Source: Spartobacteria bacterium AMD-G4
GTDB taxonomy: Bacteria; Verrucomicrobiota; Verrucomicrobiia; Chthoniobacterales; Terrimicrobiaceae
Assembly: GCA_002290555.1 (NCBI GenBank)
Contig: NEUK01000072.1
Location: forward strand, 1-40,097
Direction: 5' to 3'
DNA: 40,097 bases
Below the pieces are notes generated by a model. The model made no database searches and had not been told where the DNA came from. It was given only the letters and a program-made list of their open reading frames with translations. The position numbers and the translations under genes are program-made. Of this stretch, positions 1 to 9,200 are shown piece after piece (the stretch's first letter is position 1; each line of letters opens with the position of its first letter).

Positions 1-591
1 CTCGACCTGACCGATCAGCAATACACCGCAGGGAAGACCCAATCCATACCCGCCCCCCAAGCAGCCGCGCAGCCCGAGGCCAAGCCGGAGGCATCCCCCA
101 CCCCTCGCATGGAGTCTGATCTCGCCCTGCTCAAGGCCCCCACCCCGCCTCCGAAACCTGCCGAGAAGGCCAAGACAGCATCCCCACCCAGCCCGAATTC
201 TCAATCCGGCTTCCGCCCAGAAACACGCGTGACACGCCTGCGTGGAAATGTCTCAAGCAAGGGCAAGGCGTCTTTGGAGGCCAATGCCACGCCTCTCGGA
301 CGCTACAAGAAGCAAGTCTCCGACGCCATCGGCTCGAGATGGTATTACTATGTGAGTTCCCAGATGGGGCTCCTGAACATTGGGACGGTGGATATTCGAT
401 TTACTGTGACACCCGAGGGAAAAATCAAATCCCCTGAAGTGCTCTCCAACTCGTCAAATGAGAGTTTTGCCTCCGTGAGCTTGGCTTCCGTTTTGCAGGC
501 TGAAATACCTCCGATGCCGCCGGAGGTTGCAAGGTTGATCGAAAACGGTCGCCTCGAAATCGACTTCTCGTTTACGATTGTTAGCCATTAA
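1..591 (+). CDS. TonB-like energy transducer, 3' part
   Basis: The reading frame is open from the first base, so the gene starts upstream of the window and lacks its N-terminus, where the membrane anchor would be. The first 80 or so visible residues are rich in Pro, Ala and Lys, like the periplasm-spanning linker of TonB. The last 90 residues resemble a TonB C-terminal domain: a helix with two Tyr-rich stretches, then a VDIRFTVTPEGKI strand and a terminal strand. TonB passes the energy of the ExbB/ExbD motor to outer-membrane transporters. Its stop codon overlaps the start of exbB by one base, and exbD and deformylase follow. The ATG at 109 is internal and is unlikely to be the true start. 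The family call comes from domain shape and context. Confidence 0.75.
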   Translation, partial: LDLTDQQYTAGKTQSIPAPQAAAQPEAKPEASPTPRMESDLALLKAPTPPPKPAEKAKTASPPSPNSQSGFRPETRVTRLRGNVSSKGKASLEANATPLGRYKKQVSDAIGSRWYYYVSSQMGLLNIGTVDIRFTVTPEGKIKSPEVLSNSSNESFASVSLASVLQAEIPPMPPEVARLIENGRLEIDFSFTIVSH

Positions 592-1217
592 TGACATCCC
601 AAACCACGCTCTCGACCATTGCGGATTTTTTTGAAACAGGAGGCCCCTTCATGGTGCTTCTCGTGCTCCTTTCGATTGTCACTCTCACAGCTATTTTGCT
701 TCGGGCTTGGCGACTGCGGGAAGGTGCCATTATTCCGAGACAGGTCGCTGAAGCCGTCAACGCCCTGCGCCCCGGCGACACTCTCAAAGCCTTACAGGAC
801 GCAATGGAGCAGCATCCTTCGGCCATCTCGATGACCCTTTCCACATTGATTTCACATCTGAACTGGTCCAAATCCGAAAATCTGGAAGCGGTGCAGACCT
901 GTGCGAGACACGAAATCGCACACATGGAAAAAGGCCTTGTGATACTCGAGATCGCCACTGGCACTGGTCCACTACTTGGGCTGCTCGGCACGCTCTCGGG
1001 CTTGGTGAGCATATTTGCCACACTGGGAAACAACGGCGACCCCGTAGCGGTGGCCCGAGGCATTTCCGAAGCCCTCAATACCACGATTGCGGGACTTGCT
1101 GTCGCCGTGCCCAGCCTGATCGCCCATAGCTATTTTCAGCGGCGCATCGAGATGCTGGCGATCCAGATGGAATCTATCACCGCCAGCCTGCTGGCCAAAA
1201 TCTACCAACCCCAATAG
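591..1217 (+). CDS. exbB: ExbB/TolQ/MotA-family proton channel
   Basis: This 208-residue inner-membrane protein would form the proton-channel pentamer that powers TonB or a Tol-like partner. A first membrane segment lies near residues 19-37. The family signature covers about residues 119-185: a Gly-rich GPLLGLLGTLSGLVSIF helix, the polar turn with GISEALNTTIAGLAVAVPSLIAHSYF, and a C-terminal cytoplasmic helix. Length and order match ExbB. Its ATG overlaps the stop of the upstream tonB-like gene (TAATG), and exbD follows after 12 bases, so the three are probably co-translated. ExbB and TolQ cannot be told apart with certainty; the adjacent TonB-like protein favours ExbB. Confidence 0.9.
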   Translation: MTSQTTLSTIADFFETGGPFMVLLVLLSIVTLTAILLRAWRLREGAIIPRQVAEAVNALRPGDTLKALQDAMEQHPSAISMTLSTLISHLNWSKSENLEAVQTCARHEIAHMEKGLVILEIATGTGPLLGLLGTLSGLVSIFATLGNNGDPVAVARGISEALNTTIAGLAVAVPSLIAHSYFQRRIEMLAIQMESITASLLAKIYQPQ

Positions 1218-1229
1218 AGGCCGAGCGAA

Positions 1230-1649
1230 ATGCAGTTTTACACTCGAAAGCGTCGTGCCCCGTTTATCAATATCGTCTCGCTGGTTGATATTCTGGCCAT
1301 CCTGCTGATTTTTTTCGTTGTCACCACGAATTTCCGAAAAAACCAACCCCAGTTGAAAATCAACCTGCCGGATTCAAAATCTGCTGAAGAAAATGCCGCT
1401 TCACAGAAAGAACCGGCCGTGCTCAGGGTAAAGTCTGAAACGGAAATCTCATTGGATGACAAGCCCATTGAAATTGAAAATCTCACGGCTGCATTGAATG
1501 ATCTTCGCCAAAGTCAGCCCGCGCGGGAGATTGCCATGCAGGCTGACAGGGAAGCACCTTTTGGCACGGTCGTAAAAGTCCTTGATTCACTCAAAGCGGC
1601 CGGTCTCAGTAATGTGCCCGCATTCACACAGCCCGAATCCAACAAATGA
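1230..1649 (+). CDS. exbD: ExbD/TolR-family biopolymer transport protein
   Basis: The 139-residue protein has the ExbD plan: a short cytoplasmic N-terminus with basic residues, one membrane helix (about residues 14-34, IVSLVDILAILLIFFVVTTNF) carrying the functionally important Asp of the ..SLVDIL.. motif, then a periplasmic domain. The periplasmic end contains the usual REIAMQADREAPFGTVVKVLD stretch. It works in the ExbB pore as the proton-responsive rotor and stator element. It starts 12 bases after exbB, and its TGA overlaps the ATG of the deformylase gene (ATGA). A second, different ExbD is encoded at 16984-17385. Confidence 0.9.
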   Translation: MQFYTRKRRAPFINIVSLVDILAILLIFFVVTTNFRKNQPQLKINLPDSKSAEENAASQKEPAVLRVKSETEISLDDKPIEIENLTAALNDLRQSQPAREIAMQADREAPFGTVVKVLDSLKAAGLSNVPAFTQPESNK

Positions 1650-2197
1650 TCCTTGAAATTACGACTTTTGACCATCCCGCCCTTCGCACTCCTGGTGCGA
1701 GAGTCGAGCGGATTGATGACTCCCTCCGCAAACTTGCGGCTGACATGATCGAAACCATGCGTGCCGCCGAGGGCTTGGGGCTCGCGGCCCAGCAGGTGGG
1801 AATGCCACTGCAGCTGTTTGTCCTTGATGTGCCACAACTCAAAAAACGCCCCAGTGCGATGCGTATTGCGGGGAAGCGAGCCGATTTTGAGGCCCTCATG
1901 CCGCTGGTGCTGATAAACGCGAAAGTGGAGACCTTCGGAAGAGTCCATACCGAGAGCGAAGGCTGCCTGAGTTTTCCCGAGCTTTCGGCGAATGTTTCCC
2001 GCCTGCTCTCGGTTCGCGTGCATGCACTCACGCTCGAGGGATCGTCTGTGGAATTCGAAGCCGACGGACTCCTCGCTCGAGCCATTCAGCACGAACTCGA
2101 CCACACTCTGGGCATTCTTTATATCGACCGAGCCGTTCCAGAGGACCGCATGGATTTTTCAAGTGACATCCAGCGCCTCATTCGCCCGGTGAGTTAA
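1646..2197 (+). CDS. def: Peptide deformylase
   Basis: This cytoplasmic metalloenzyme removes the formyl group from the N-terminal Met of nascent proteins. All three family motifs are present in a 183-residue protein: GLGLAAQQ (residues 43-50, fitting GxGxAAxQ), EGCLS (Cys107 is a metal ligand) and QHELDH (His149, catalytic Glu150, His153). The ATG overlaps the exbD stop codon, so a housekeeping translation enzyme is coupled to an energy-transduction operon. The stop codon shares the TTAA at 2194-2197 with the stop of pdxA on the other strand, leaving no room for a separate terminator. Family identity is firm. Confidence 0.97.
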   Translation: MILEITTFDHPALRTPGARVERIDDSLRKLAADMIETMRAAEGLGLAAQQVGMPLQLFVLDVPQLKKRPSAMRIAGKRADFEALMPLVLINAKVETFGRVHTESEGCLSFPELSANVSRLLSVRVHALTLEGSSVEFEADGLLARAIQHELDHTLGILYIDRAVPEDRMDFSSDIQRLIRPVS

Positions 2198-3069
2198 AAC
2201 AAACGCGCACGCGCCAACTCGGCAGCAAGTCGAATCGCCTGCCTCATGCTATCGGGCCTTGCAAGCCCAAGCCCCGCGATGTCGAAGGCCGTGCCATGAT
2301 CTGGACTGGTGCGAATAAAAGGCAGGCCAAGAGTCACATTTACACCCTCATGAAAGGCATGCAGCTTTAGCGGGATTAGACCTTGATCGTGATACATGCA
2401 GAGAACCGCGTCGAAGTCGCCTTCCACAGCCTTGTGGAAAATTGTATCCGGCGGCATCGGTCCCACAAATTTTCCGATCTGGTTCAAACGGGCAACGGCC
2501 GGAGAAATGGTATGGATTTCCTCGCTCCCTAAATCGCCTTGCTCCCCCGCATGAGGATTGAGCCCGGCCACCGCAATGCGTGGATTTTTTTTGCCCCTCA
2601 AAATCAAAAATTCCTGAAGCAAGCGCCCAACACGCACGATTTCCTCTTGGCTTAGCATTCCGGCTACGCGGGCAAGCGGCACATGAGCGGTGACCAGTGC
2701 GACAGTCAAAGCCCCGCCAGTAAGGCACATTGCAAAATCCTCCACACCCGCACGCGCCGCAAAAAACTCCGTCTGCCCGGGAAAATCAAATCCCACAAGG
2801 CGTAGCGCATGCTTACAAACAGGCCCGGTGACCACGGCCTGAATTTCACCAAGCAACAAGCGCCGCGCAGCCTCCTCCATAGCAGCAAAAGCCACTCGGG
2901 CCGAGTCTGCACTCGGTCGACCCGCCCTATGCCCGTCGGCAGAGCCAATGACATCCACACTCACACCCTGCGGAAGCACGATAGAATCCAACGCGGCAGC
3001 AACAACCTCCGGCCCAATCCCAGCCGGGTCGCCAAGGGTGACGCCGATGCGTAGAGGGCGAGAGATCAT
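2194..3069 (-). CDS. pdxA: 4-hydroxythreonine-4-phosphate dehydrogenase
   Basis: PdxA oxidises 4-phosphohydroxy-L-threonine in the DXP-dependent branch of pyridoxal phosphate synthesis. The protein begins MISRPLRIGVTLGDPAGIGPE, which carries the family's N-terminal GDPAGIGPE motif; an in-frame ATG eight codons upstream (3093) is less likely. The three metal-binding histidines are visible at about His129 (TAHVPL), His173 (LNPHAGE) and His227 (YHDQGL), with spacing like that of E. coli PdxA. The C-terminal LPFIRTSPDHGTAFDIAG motif is also present. At 291 residues it is shorter than E. coli PdxA (about 329), mostly in the N-terminal half. It is convergent with def, with overlapping stop codons. 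No other vitamin B6 genes are in view. Confidence 0.95.
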   Translation of the reverse strand: MISRPLRIGVTLGDPAGIGPEVVAAALDSIVLPQGVSVDVIGSADGHRAGRPSADSARVAFAAMEEAARRLLLGEIQAVVTGPVCKHALRLVGFDFPGQTEFFAARAGVEDFAMCLTGGALTVALVTAHVPLARVAGMLSQEEIVRVGRLLQEFLILRGKKNPRIAVAGLNPHAGEQGDLGSEEIHTISPAVARLNQIGKFVGPMPPDTIFHKAVEGDFDAVLCMYHDQGLIPLKLHAFHEGVNVTLGLPFIRTSPDHGTAFDIAGLGLARPDSMRQAIRLAAELARARLF

Positions 3070-3221
3070 CAGAGTCGTCTCCCGCAAAGGCACAGAAGTT
3101 TGGGGCGGAAGTTGGAGCCGAGAAATGATTGCGAGCGATCAGGAATAGAATTCATGAGGTAAAAACTGTATTTAGTGAGCGAGTTCACCTGCAGGCTGGG
3201 ACTTGCTCGGCTTTCACTCTA

Positions 3222-3638
3222 CTAAGCCCAGTTCTGCAAGCGAGCGGGAGCGCTTGTTTCCTGATACATGGACTTAGAAAGTTGGCGGACTTGTCGGATT
3301 CTCTGGCGAGCGCCATTGAGTTGCTCCAATTCCGCACTGATTTCCTGCATGGACTGATCCAGAGCCAATTTGTTGGATTCACGAAGAGCATCCGCCGCCT
3401 CGAGGCGCTTTTGAAGGGTGGCAGCCGAGATTTCTGGGAGACGCAGATCTGGTAGCATTGAAACGAGCGCTTGGAGAAGATCGCCTTGCGCCGGAAGCAA
3501 ATCCAAGAGGCTTTCGATGTCTTTTCTCTCAATAAAAAAAACCTCCAAAAGGAGGTTTTTCTCGTAAAGGGACAGCAGTTTCTCCAATCGATCTGGCAAA
3601 CCGCTATTTGTTATCGCTTGAGCTTTTTTGATTAGCAT
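3222..3638 (-). CDS. FliT/FlgN-like flagellar chaperone (putative)
   Basis: The 138-residue product is almost wholly predicted helix with heptad-like Leu spacing (DIESLLDLLPAQGDLLQALVSML, then a long C-terminal coil from about residue 80). This resembles the export chaperones FliT and FlgN, though no diagnostic motif is seen. Its start overlaps the 3' end of fliS by seven bases, so it is probably translated by coupling to fliS, and fliT commonly follows fliS in flagellar operons. A perfect 10-bp hairpin with a U-run (3537-3560) lies within codons 27-34, so transcription may often stop inside this gene. The assignment as a chaperone is inference from fold and position. Confidence 0.6.
   Translation of the reverse strand: MLIKKAQAITNSGLPDRLEKLLSLYEKNLLLEVFFIERKDIESLLDLLPAQGDLLQALVSMLPDLRLPEISAATLQKRLEAADALRESNKLALDQSMQEISAELEQLNGARQRIRQVRQLSKSMYQETSAPARLQNWA
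3533..3560 (-). terminator. Intrinsic-terminator-like hairpin inside a coding region
   Basis: On the minus strand a perfect 10-bp stem (AAAAACCTCC / GGAGGTTTTT) with a TTTT loop spans 3537-3560. It runs straight into more T residues, down to about 3533. The GC core of the stem is only five pairs (CCTCC/GGAGG), but the T-tract is long. It lies about 75 bases past the fliS stop codon and inside the FliT-like gene, so it could end most fliD-fliS transcripts or act as an attenuator. Confidence 0.6.
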
Positions 3639-4075
3639 TTGGCACCAAGGCCTTGGATATTTGTCCGATGTGCCTCAGCTTGCTCTGTGGATGTCTGGAG
3701 GAGCATCTGCGCCCACGCATCTCGAATATCCTGCATGAAGGCAAATACTGTCTTAATCTTTGCGGGGCTCTTTTCGCGATTCGCCTGGTTGAGATGCTCC
3801 TGCATGAAATCATAAAGACGGTAAAGGTTCTCAGAAAACTCGCCTCCTTTTTCCATGTTCAAAGTCGCTTGGAGCTCGGTAATGATTGCCTGAGTGCGTT
3901 GAATATTGTTGTGGACCAGTTCGTTTTGACGGGCGAAATTTTCTTCATTGAAACCCAACTCCGCAGCCGTCAGGAATCGTAAAGCGCCATCAAACAACAT
4001 GAGCACCAATTCCCCAGGAGACGCTGTGGTGGTAGCCGTCTTGCGGTAGATGTGAAGTGGGTTTTTTGAATTCAA
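3632..4075 (-). CDS. fliS: Flagellar export chaperone FliS
   Basis: FliS binds the C-terminus of flagellin in the cytoplasm and stops it polymerising before export. The 147-residue protein shows the family pattern: an N-terminal YRKTATTTASPGELVLMLFDGALRFL, in which the P-x-x-L-V-x-M-L-[FY]-[DE]-G stretch is diagnostic. It continues with a helical bundle and the LYDFMQEHLNQAN segment, which corresponds to the usual LY.Y....L..AN. It is slightly longer than typical FliS (about 125-140) because of its C-terminal tail. It lies one base downstream of the hypothetical gene at 4077-4439 and overlaps the FliT-like gene. No flagellin gene is in the window. Confidence 0.93.
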   Translation of the reverse strand: MNSKNPLHIYRKTATTTASPGELVLMLFDGALRFLTAAELGFNEENFARQNELVHNNIQRTQAIITELQATLNMEKGGEFSENLYRLYDFMQEHLNQANREKSPAKIKTVFAFMQDIRDAWAQMLLQTSTEQAEAHRTNIQGLGAKC

Positions 4076-4076
4076 A

Positions 4077-4439
4077 TCAAGAAATCGTTCCGTCGTTGAA
4101 CGCGGATTTCACAAACATCGTTGCGATTCCATTCAAGACATTGAGTCGAGGATACTCCGGATCGCTATTCCAAGCAATAGCTTTTTCAACTTCACTTGAG
4201 CGAACTTCCAACTGAGAACCGGCCCATTCACGGACTTGGTCGCGGTGGGAGGCATCGATGGTGTCCTCCATAGTTTTCTTTGATGGAAGCTCGGCCTTGC
4301 CAGTGGCAATGACTGAGTCGCGGATTGGGATTTCGGTGGCTCCGACCTGAGGTGCGGACATGTTGCTTTTGGCAGTTGCCGCATTGACCTCCGGCCAAAC
4401 CGGTGAGGTCTGAGGCGCGATAGGTTGCACGTTGTTCAT
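4077..4439 (-). CDS. Hypothetical protein between fliD and fliS
   Basis: I do not recognise this 120-residue protein. It starts with a good ribosome-binding site (AAGGA about 9 bases before the ATG), has no signal peptide or membrane segment, and ends one base before fliS. The N-terminal 45 residues are low-complexity and rich in Pro, Ala, Ser and Thr; the rest looks helical. FlaG or FlgM would be expected candidates at this position: the RDSVIATGKAE stretch is faintly reminiscent of the FlgM 'DSV' motif, but the rest does not fit. A flagellar role is inferred from position alone. Confidence 0.6.
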   Translation of the reverse strand: MNNVQPIAPQTSPVWPEVNAATAKSNMSAPQVGATEIPIRDSVIATGKAELPSKKTMEDTIDASHRDQVREWAGSQLEVRSSEVEKAIAWNSDPEYPRLNVLNGIATMFVKSAFNDGTIS

Positions 4440-4527
4440 TTTAGTTGTCCTTTTTTGTTGGTTGTTCTGATGTTTGGAAATTAAGGTTTGATTTATTTAT
4501 CGGAGACCGGGAGGAATCCTTTAGAGA

Positions 4528-6240
4528 TTATTTGGAGTTATTGAATGTTTTGGCGAGGTATGAGGATTGCTGCTGAAAGTTGGATTGAGCTCTTTCCATG
4601 GCAATGAAGGAACTTTCGAGAAGAGAACGCTGAGAGGCCAAACGGCGCTCCACATCTTCGATTTGTTTATCGAGGCTCTTGTTCTGCGAGGTTATGCTAT
4701 CAAGTTGCGCCTTGAATCCACCTGAGGCGAGTCCAGTTTCCGAGACATATCCGCTAAGGATAGTGTCCAACCGGTCTATGAGGCCGGTGCCGGCGGTCGA
4801 GAAGTACTCGGCGATGTCGTCAGCGGCCGTCGCGAGTTTGGTCTCCAGGCTTGTGGAGTTTGTGAGTGATATCGTGGGCTCGATGCCGCTGAAGTTGATA
4901 CCGAGGTCGGAGAGGCGCTGCACACCGCCTGAGATACCAGTGCCGGCGGTATAGAGCGCTGTCCGCAAGGATCTGGAGAGGGAAGCCAGTTCGCGATTAC
5001 CCGCGAGAATCGCACTACTCACTTTGTCTCCACTGACGGTGATTTTTGTGTATTTCTCAATCGCATTTTGAACAGCGTTGTATTTGCTGATAAAGTCGTT
5101 CAGAGACTCCTTAGCAGCTGTGTAGTCGCCAGCCACCGTGAGGGTTTGTTCACCCACGGAATTAGCCGTGGCCGTGAGTCCCACTATGCCGTGTGCGGTC
5201 TCATCAAGAATGTTGCTCCTGCTGGAAAGTGTGCCCCCTCCGTTGATCGAGAATGTGGCATCTGCACCAAGCGATGCGGCCTGCCCGACCAATCCCATGG
5301 CCGCACCGAGTGTTCCCGATCCGGTGTCGCTGACAGTGACGCCCACATTACCGGTGATTTTATTTGTGAGAGAAAACTGACCCGCGGCAAGGTCGTAGAT
5401 GGCGGTGACTCCAGCAGCTGAAGAGTTGATCCTGTTCAGCACATCTTGAATTGTGTCAGTGCTTTGGTAGGAAATGGATTCCCCGTTGATGATGAGAGTT
5501 TCTTCAACGCCAGCTGTGACTGGGGTTAAGCCCGAGAGATTTGAAGAGTTAAGGGCCACATTGAGTCTTGGTGCGGATAGTCCAGGAGCGGAGGTAGAGA
5601 CCTCATAGAAGCCACCACTGGGAACACCGGAACCTGACAAACGCATGGATTGAAGGAAATTGCTGGTATCATTTGAAGCACCAAGCGATATCGGAGCTCC
5701 CGAGGAGAGGTGAATTTGATCTCCGCTGTAACTTGCAACCACACCCGTTTGGCCAAGGATTTTTCCGAAAATGTCATCAAGGGAATCCGTGGTCGCAATA
5801 GTAATTTTTTCGCCGTTGACCGTGAAATAGCCGGCTGTGAGTGTGCGACCCACGGAAATATCCGAGATGGGTGTGCTTGTATTAATATCAGCCACCAAAT
5901 CTCCCGCACCTGTGAGCTTGGAGGTTGTGGCTGTGGTGAGGAGGTTAAATTTGTATTCGCCGGCGGGCGTGTCTTTAGTGGCGGATGCCGTCCAATTTGT
6001 GGTAGAATCTTTAAAGGTGGCGGACTTTTTGAAGAGGGCGTCATCGGACACCATGGTCGTCAAGCTGGACTTGAATGTTGAAACAAGGCCTTTGAGATCG
6101 TTGATGGCAGAGGATTTAGATGCCAGCGCGCTCTTTTCCCGTACCATGCGGTCCTGCGGAGCGCGACTGACTTCGATAAGCTGATCAACGATCGACTTCC
6201 AATCGAATCCTGATGCCAAACCTGATAATGCCATTCCCAT
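4528..6240 (-). CDS. fliD: Flagellar filament cap protein FliD (HAP2)
   Basis: FliD forms the cap at the tip of the growing flagellar filament and guides flagellin folding. The 570-residue product starts MGMALSGLASGFDWKSIVDQLIEV, the typical FliD N-terminus (SGLASGFD followed by a heptad coil with P-x-x). The variable middle is a Thr/Ser/Gly-rich beta region. The C-terminal third has the conserved FISKYNAVQNAIEKYT and LSDLGINF segments, and it ends with the coiled coil (about residues 510-560) that packs into the filament tip. Translation could start at 6240 or at the second ATG (6234). The stop of the giant RTX gene lies only 43 bases upstream on the same strand, so the two may be co-transcribed. 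Confidence 0.92.
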   Translation of the reverse strand: MGMALSGLASGFDWKSIVDQLIEVSRAPQDRMVREKSALASKSSAINDLKGLVSTFKSSLTTMVSDDALFKKSATFKDSTTNWTASATKDTPAGEYKFNLLTTATTSKLTGAGDLVADINTSTPISDISVGRTLTAGYFTVNGEKITIATTDSLDDIFGKILGQTGVVASYSGDQIHLSSGAPISLGASNDTSNFLQSMRLSGSGVPSGGFYEVSTSAPGLSAPRLNVALNSSNLSGLTPVTAGVEETLIINGESISYQSTDTIQDVLNRINSSAAGVTAIYDLAAGQFSLTNKITGNVGVTVSDTGSGTLGAAMGLVGQAASLGADATFSINGGGTLSSRSNILDETAHGIVGLTATANSVGEQTLTVAGDYTAAKESLNDFISKYNAVQNAIEKYTKITVSGDKVSSAILAGNRELASLSRSLRTALYTAGTGISGGVQRLSDLGINFSGIEPTISLTNSTSLETKLATAADDIAEYFSTAGTGLIDRLDTILSGYVSETGLASGGFKAQLDSITSQNKSLDKQIEDVERRLASQRSLLESSFIAMERAQSNFQQQSSYLAKTFNNSK

Positions 6241-6283
6241 AATACTTCGATCGACGGATTTTTTTAAAACTTAAGAAATATTT

Positions 6284-9200
6284 TCAGACCCAATTCACCG
6301 TGGAGTTGTCAAGGGTGGCAATTGGCGAACCTTGAAGGATGGCAATCAACTCGTCAGTGGTTCCGAGTTCGCGGAAAAGACCTTGGTGCGCTGTAAGTCC
6401 TGAGACCGAGTGGGCGCCCAAGTAATAATCTGCCGCGCTGCCGACGAGTTGGAGTTTGTCGCTTCCGGAAGTAAAATCCGTGATGTAGGCATAATCCGTG
6501 ATGCCTATGCTGTTACTTTTGGCATCGCTATAAAGATACCCAGCTGCGGTGCCCAGAACGAAAATGTCGCTTCCATTGCCACCTGTGAGTGTGTCGATTT
6601 CAGCGTATCCACCGGATGATGTGGCGAGCGCACCGAGCAAAGTATCATCACCATCACCACCATGGAGCGAGTCGTTTCCTGCAGCCCCACTCAGGGAGTT
6701 GGCTCCGGCATTTCCTGTCAGGATATTGACCAAGGAGTTGCCGGTGCCATTGACCGCTCCTGCTCCAAGCATTAATCTCTCAACATTATTTCCTAATGTG
6801 TAATCGCTTATTGAGGAGAATTCGACCGTATCCGTGCCCTCGGAGGCCAACTCGAGCACCACATCGCTGGAGCTATCGACCAAGTAGTAGTCGTGGCCGG
6901 TGCGCCCGACGAGCGAATCCTCGCCACCTCCTCCGTGAAGGGTGTTTGAAAAAGTGTTGCCGGTGATTGTGTTGTTGTTGGAATTTCCGGAGGCCGTGGC
7001 AACCGAACCTCCTAAGACCATGAGGTTGAAGTCCGTTGACAAGGTGTAGCCATCCATGAGGGTGATGATACCATCATTTCCTCCTCCACCGACGAGGCTA
7101 TCGCTGGCGCTATCGACGACAAAGTAATCATTTCCGACTCCACCGACCATCGTGTCGTTGCCCAATCCACCATTCAGCGTATCATTGCCGCCACCTCCGA
7201 GGAGTGAATCACTTCCATCACCACCATCAAGGGAGTTGGATTTGCTGTTTCCTACGATGGTGTTGGCAAGGCTGTTTCCGATTCCTGCCACGCCCAAGGA
7301 CCCGAGTAGAAGGTATTCGACATTTGAGGAGAGTGTGTGGACGCTTATGTTTGCGAGCACGCTGTCGGTGCCTGAAGAGACTCCAGAGGTTTCGATAATG
7401 ACATCTGCCAAGTGATCAACCACATAATAATCGTTGCTATCGAGACCCACGAGGGTATCCGCACCGCCGCCTCCATCGAGGGTGTTATCGATCGAATTGC
7501 CGACAAGATAATTGGCGGTGGATCCGCCCGAAATACTGGCAACACCATCGGCAAGAATGACATTTTCGATATTGGCACCGAGTATGTAGCCATTAAAATT
7601 GGCAACAACCGAGTCGTTGCCACCGTTGGATTCCTCGATGATGACATCGTCGAGGCTATCCACCGTGTAGTAGTCATCCCCAGCAGCGCCGATGAGGGTG
7701 TCAGTGCCCCCTCCGCCGTCGAGGGAGTTATTGGAAGCGTTACCTACCATGGAGTTGTTGGAGGCATTGCCGGTGATTTGGTTACCAGTTCCGAGAATGA
7801 GATTTTCGATAACGGATCCCCCTGCAAGGGTGAATCCACCGGAAACATTGACGAGGATGGTATCCGTGCCGCCTGAGTCGGAAATGACATCGCCGACATT
7901 GTCCACTATGTAGTAGTCGTTACCAAGACCACCGTCGAGAGAGTCGGCATCCGCACCACCATCGAGCGTGTCGTTTCCTGATCCGCCGATGAGAGTATCA
8001 TCGCCCCCCACGCCGCTCAGGGAGTTGGCAAGGGTGGAGTGACCCATGAGGGTGTTATTGCCGGCATTGCCGGAACCGAGAGTTGCAGAGCCTGTGAGCA
8101 CGAGTCCCTCGACATCGTTGGTGAGCGTGTAGCCCGATAGGCTTGAAATGACGATGTCTGTGCCTTCATCGCCATTTTCGATGACGAGATCGCCTGAGTC
8201 CGAGACGAAATAGGTATCATGACCTCCGGCCCCCACGAGGGTGTCGATACCGGCTCCACCGTCGAGCGAATTGTTGGAGGCATTGCCTTGAATACTGTTG
8301 GCGCCGTTGCTGCCTATGCCTGAGATGCCACCAACGCCAAGAATGAGGTTTTCGATCTGGTTGGCTATGGTGTAGGTGGAAAGATTGGCCAAAACGGTGT
8401 CTGTGCCGCCTGCGGCGAGCTCGAGGATCGTATCGGAGATGGAATCCACCTCATAGAAATCGTCGCCAGATCCGCCGATGAGGCTGTCATCCCCCAAGCC
8501 GCCATTGAGGGTGTCGTTGGCACCAAGGCCAAAGAGGGTGTCATTGCCGTCTCCGCCGTCGAGCGAATTGGATGCCGCATTTCCGAGGAGGGTATTTGCA
8601 ATCGAATTTCCAGAGCCGATCATGACGCCGGTGGCGAGTTCGAGGTGTTCGAGATTGGCTGCGAGCGTGTAGTCTTCCACGGTTGCGAGCACGCTGTCCG
8701 TGCCCGCGCTGGAGTCCTCGATAACTTGGTCGAGAACGCTATCCACCAGATAAAGATCATCGCCCGTGCCCCCGGCCATGCTGTCATCACCTATGCCGCC
8801 ATTGAGGGTGTCGTTATCGGCGCCTGCGCTAAATGTGTCATTGCCTGCGGCACCGGAGAGCGAATTGGCTAGGGCGTTTCCCGTGAGCGAGTTATCAAGG
8901 CTGTTTCCCGTGCCGTTGTAAACAGAGACGCCCAAAGTGAGCGACTCGACATGGGCGGTGAGGACATAGTTGTTGATATTTGAGAGAACTTGGTCTTCTC
9001 CCGAAGCGGACGCTTCGACGACCCGGTCGGTGAGATCGTCGATCGTGTAGTAGTCATTTCCCACCCCCCCCGCAAGGGTGTCGGATCCGGTGCCTCCGTC
9101 GAGGGTGTTATCGTCGGTATTTCCTATGAGCGAGTTACCGCCGGAATTGCCGGTGCCACTCAGACCGGTTCCGAGAATGAGATGTTCGAAGTGGGTGGCG

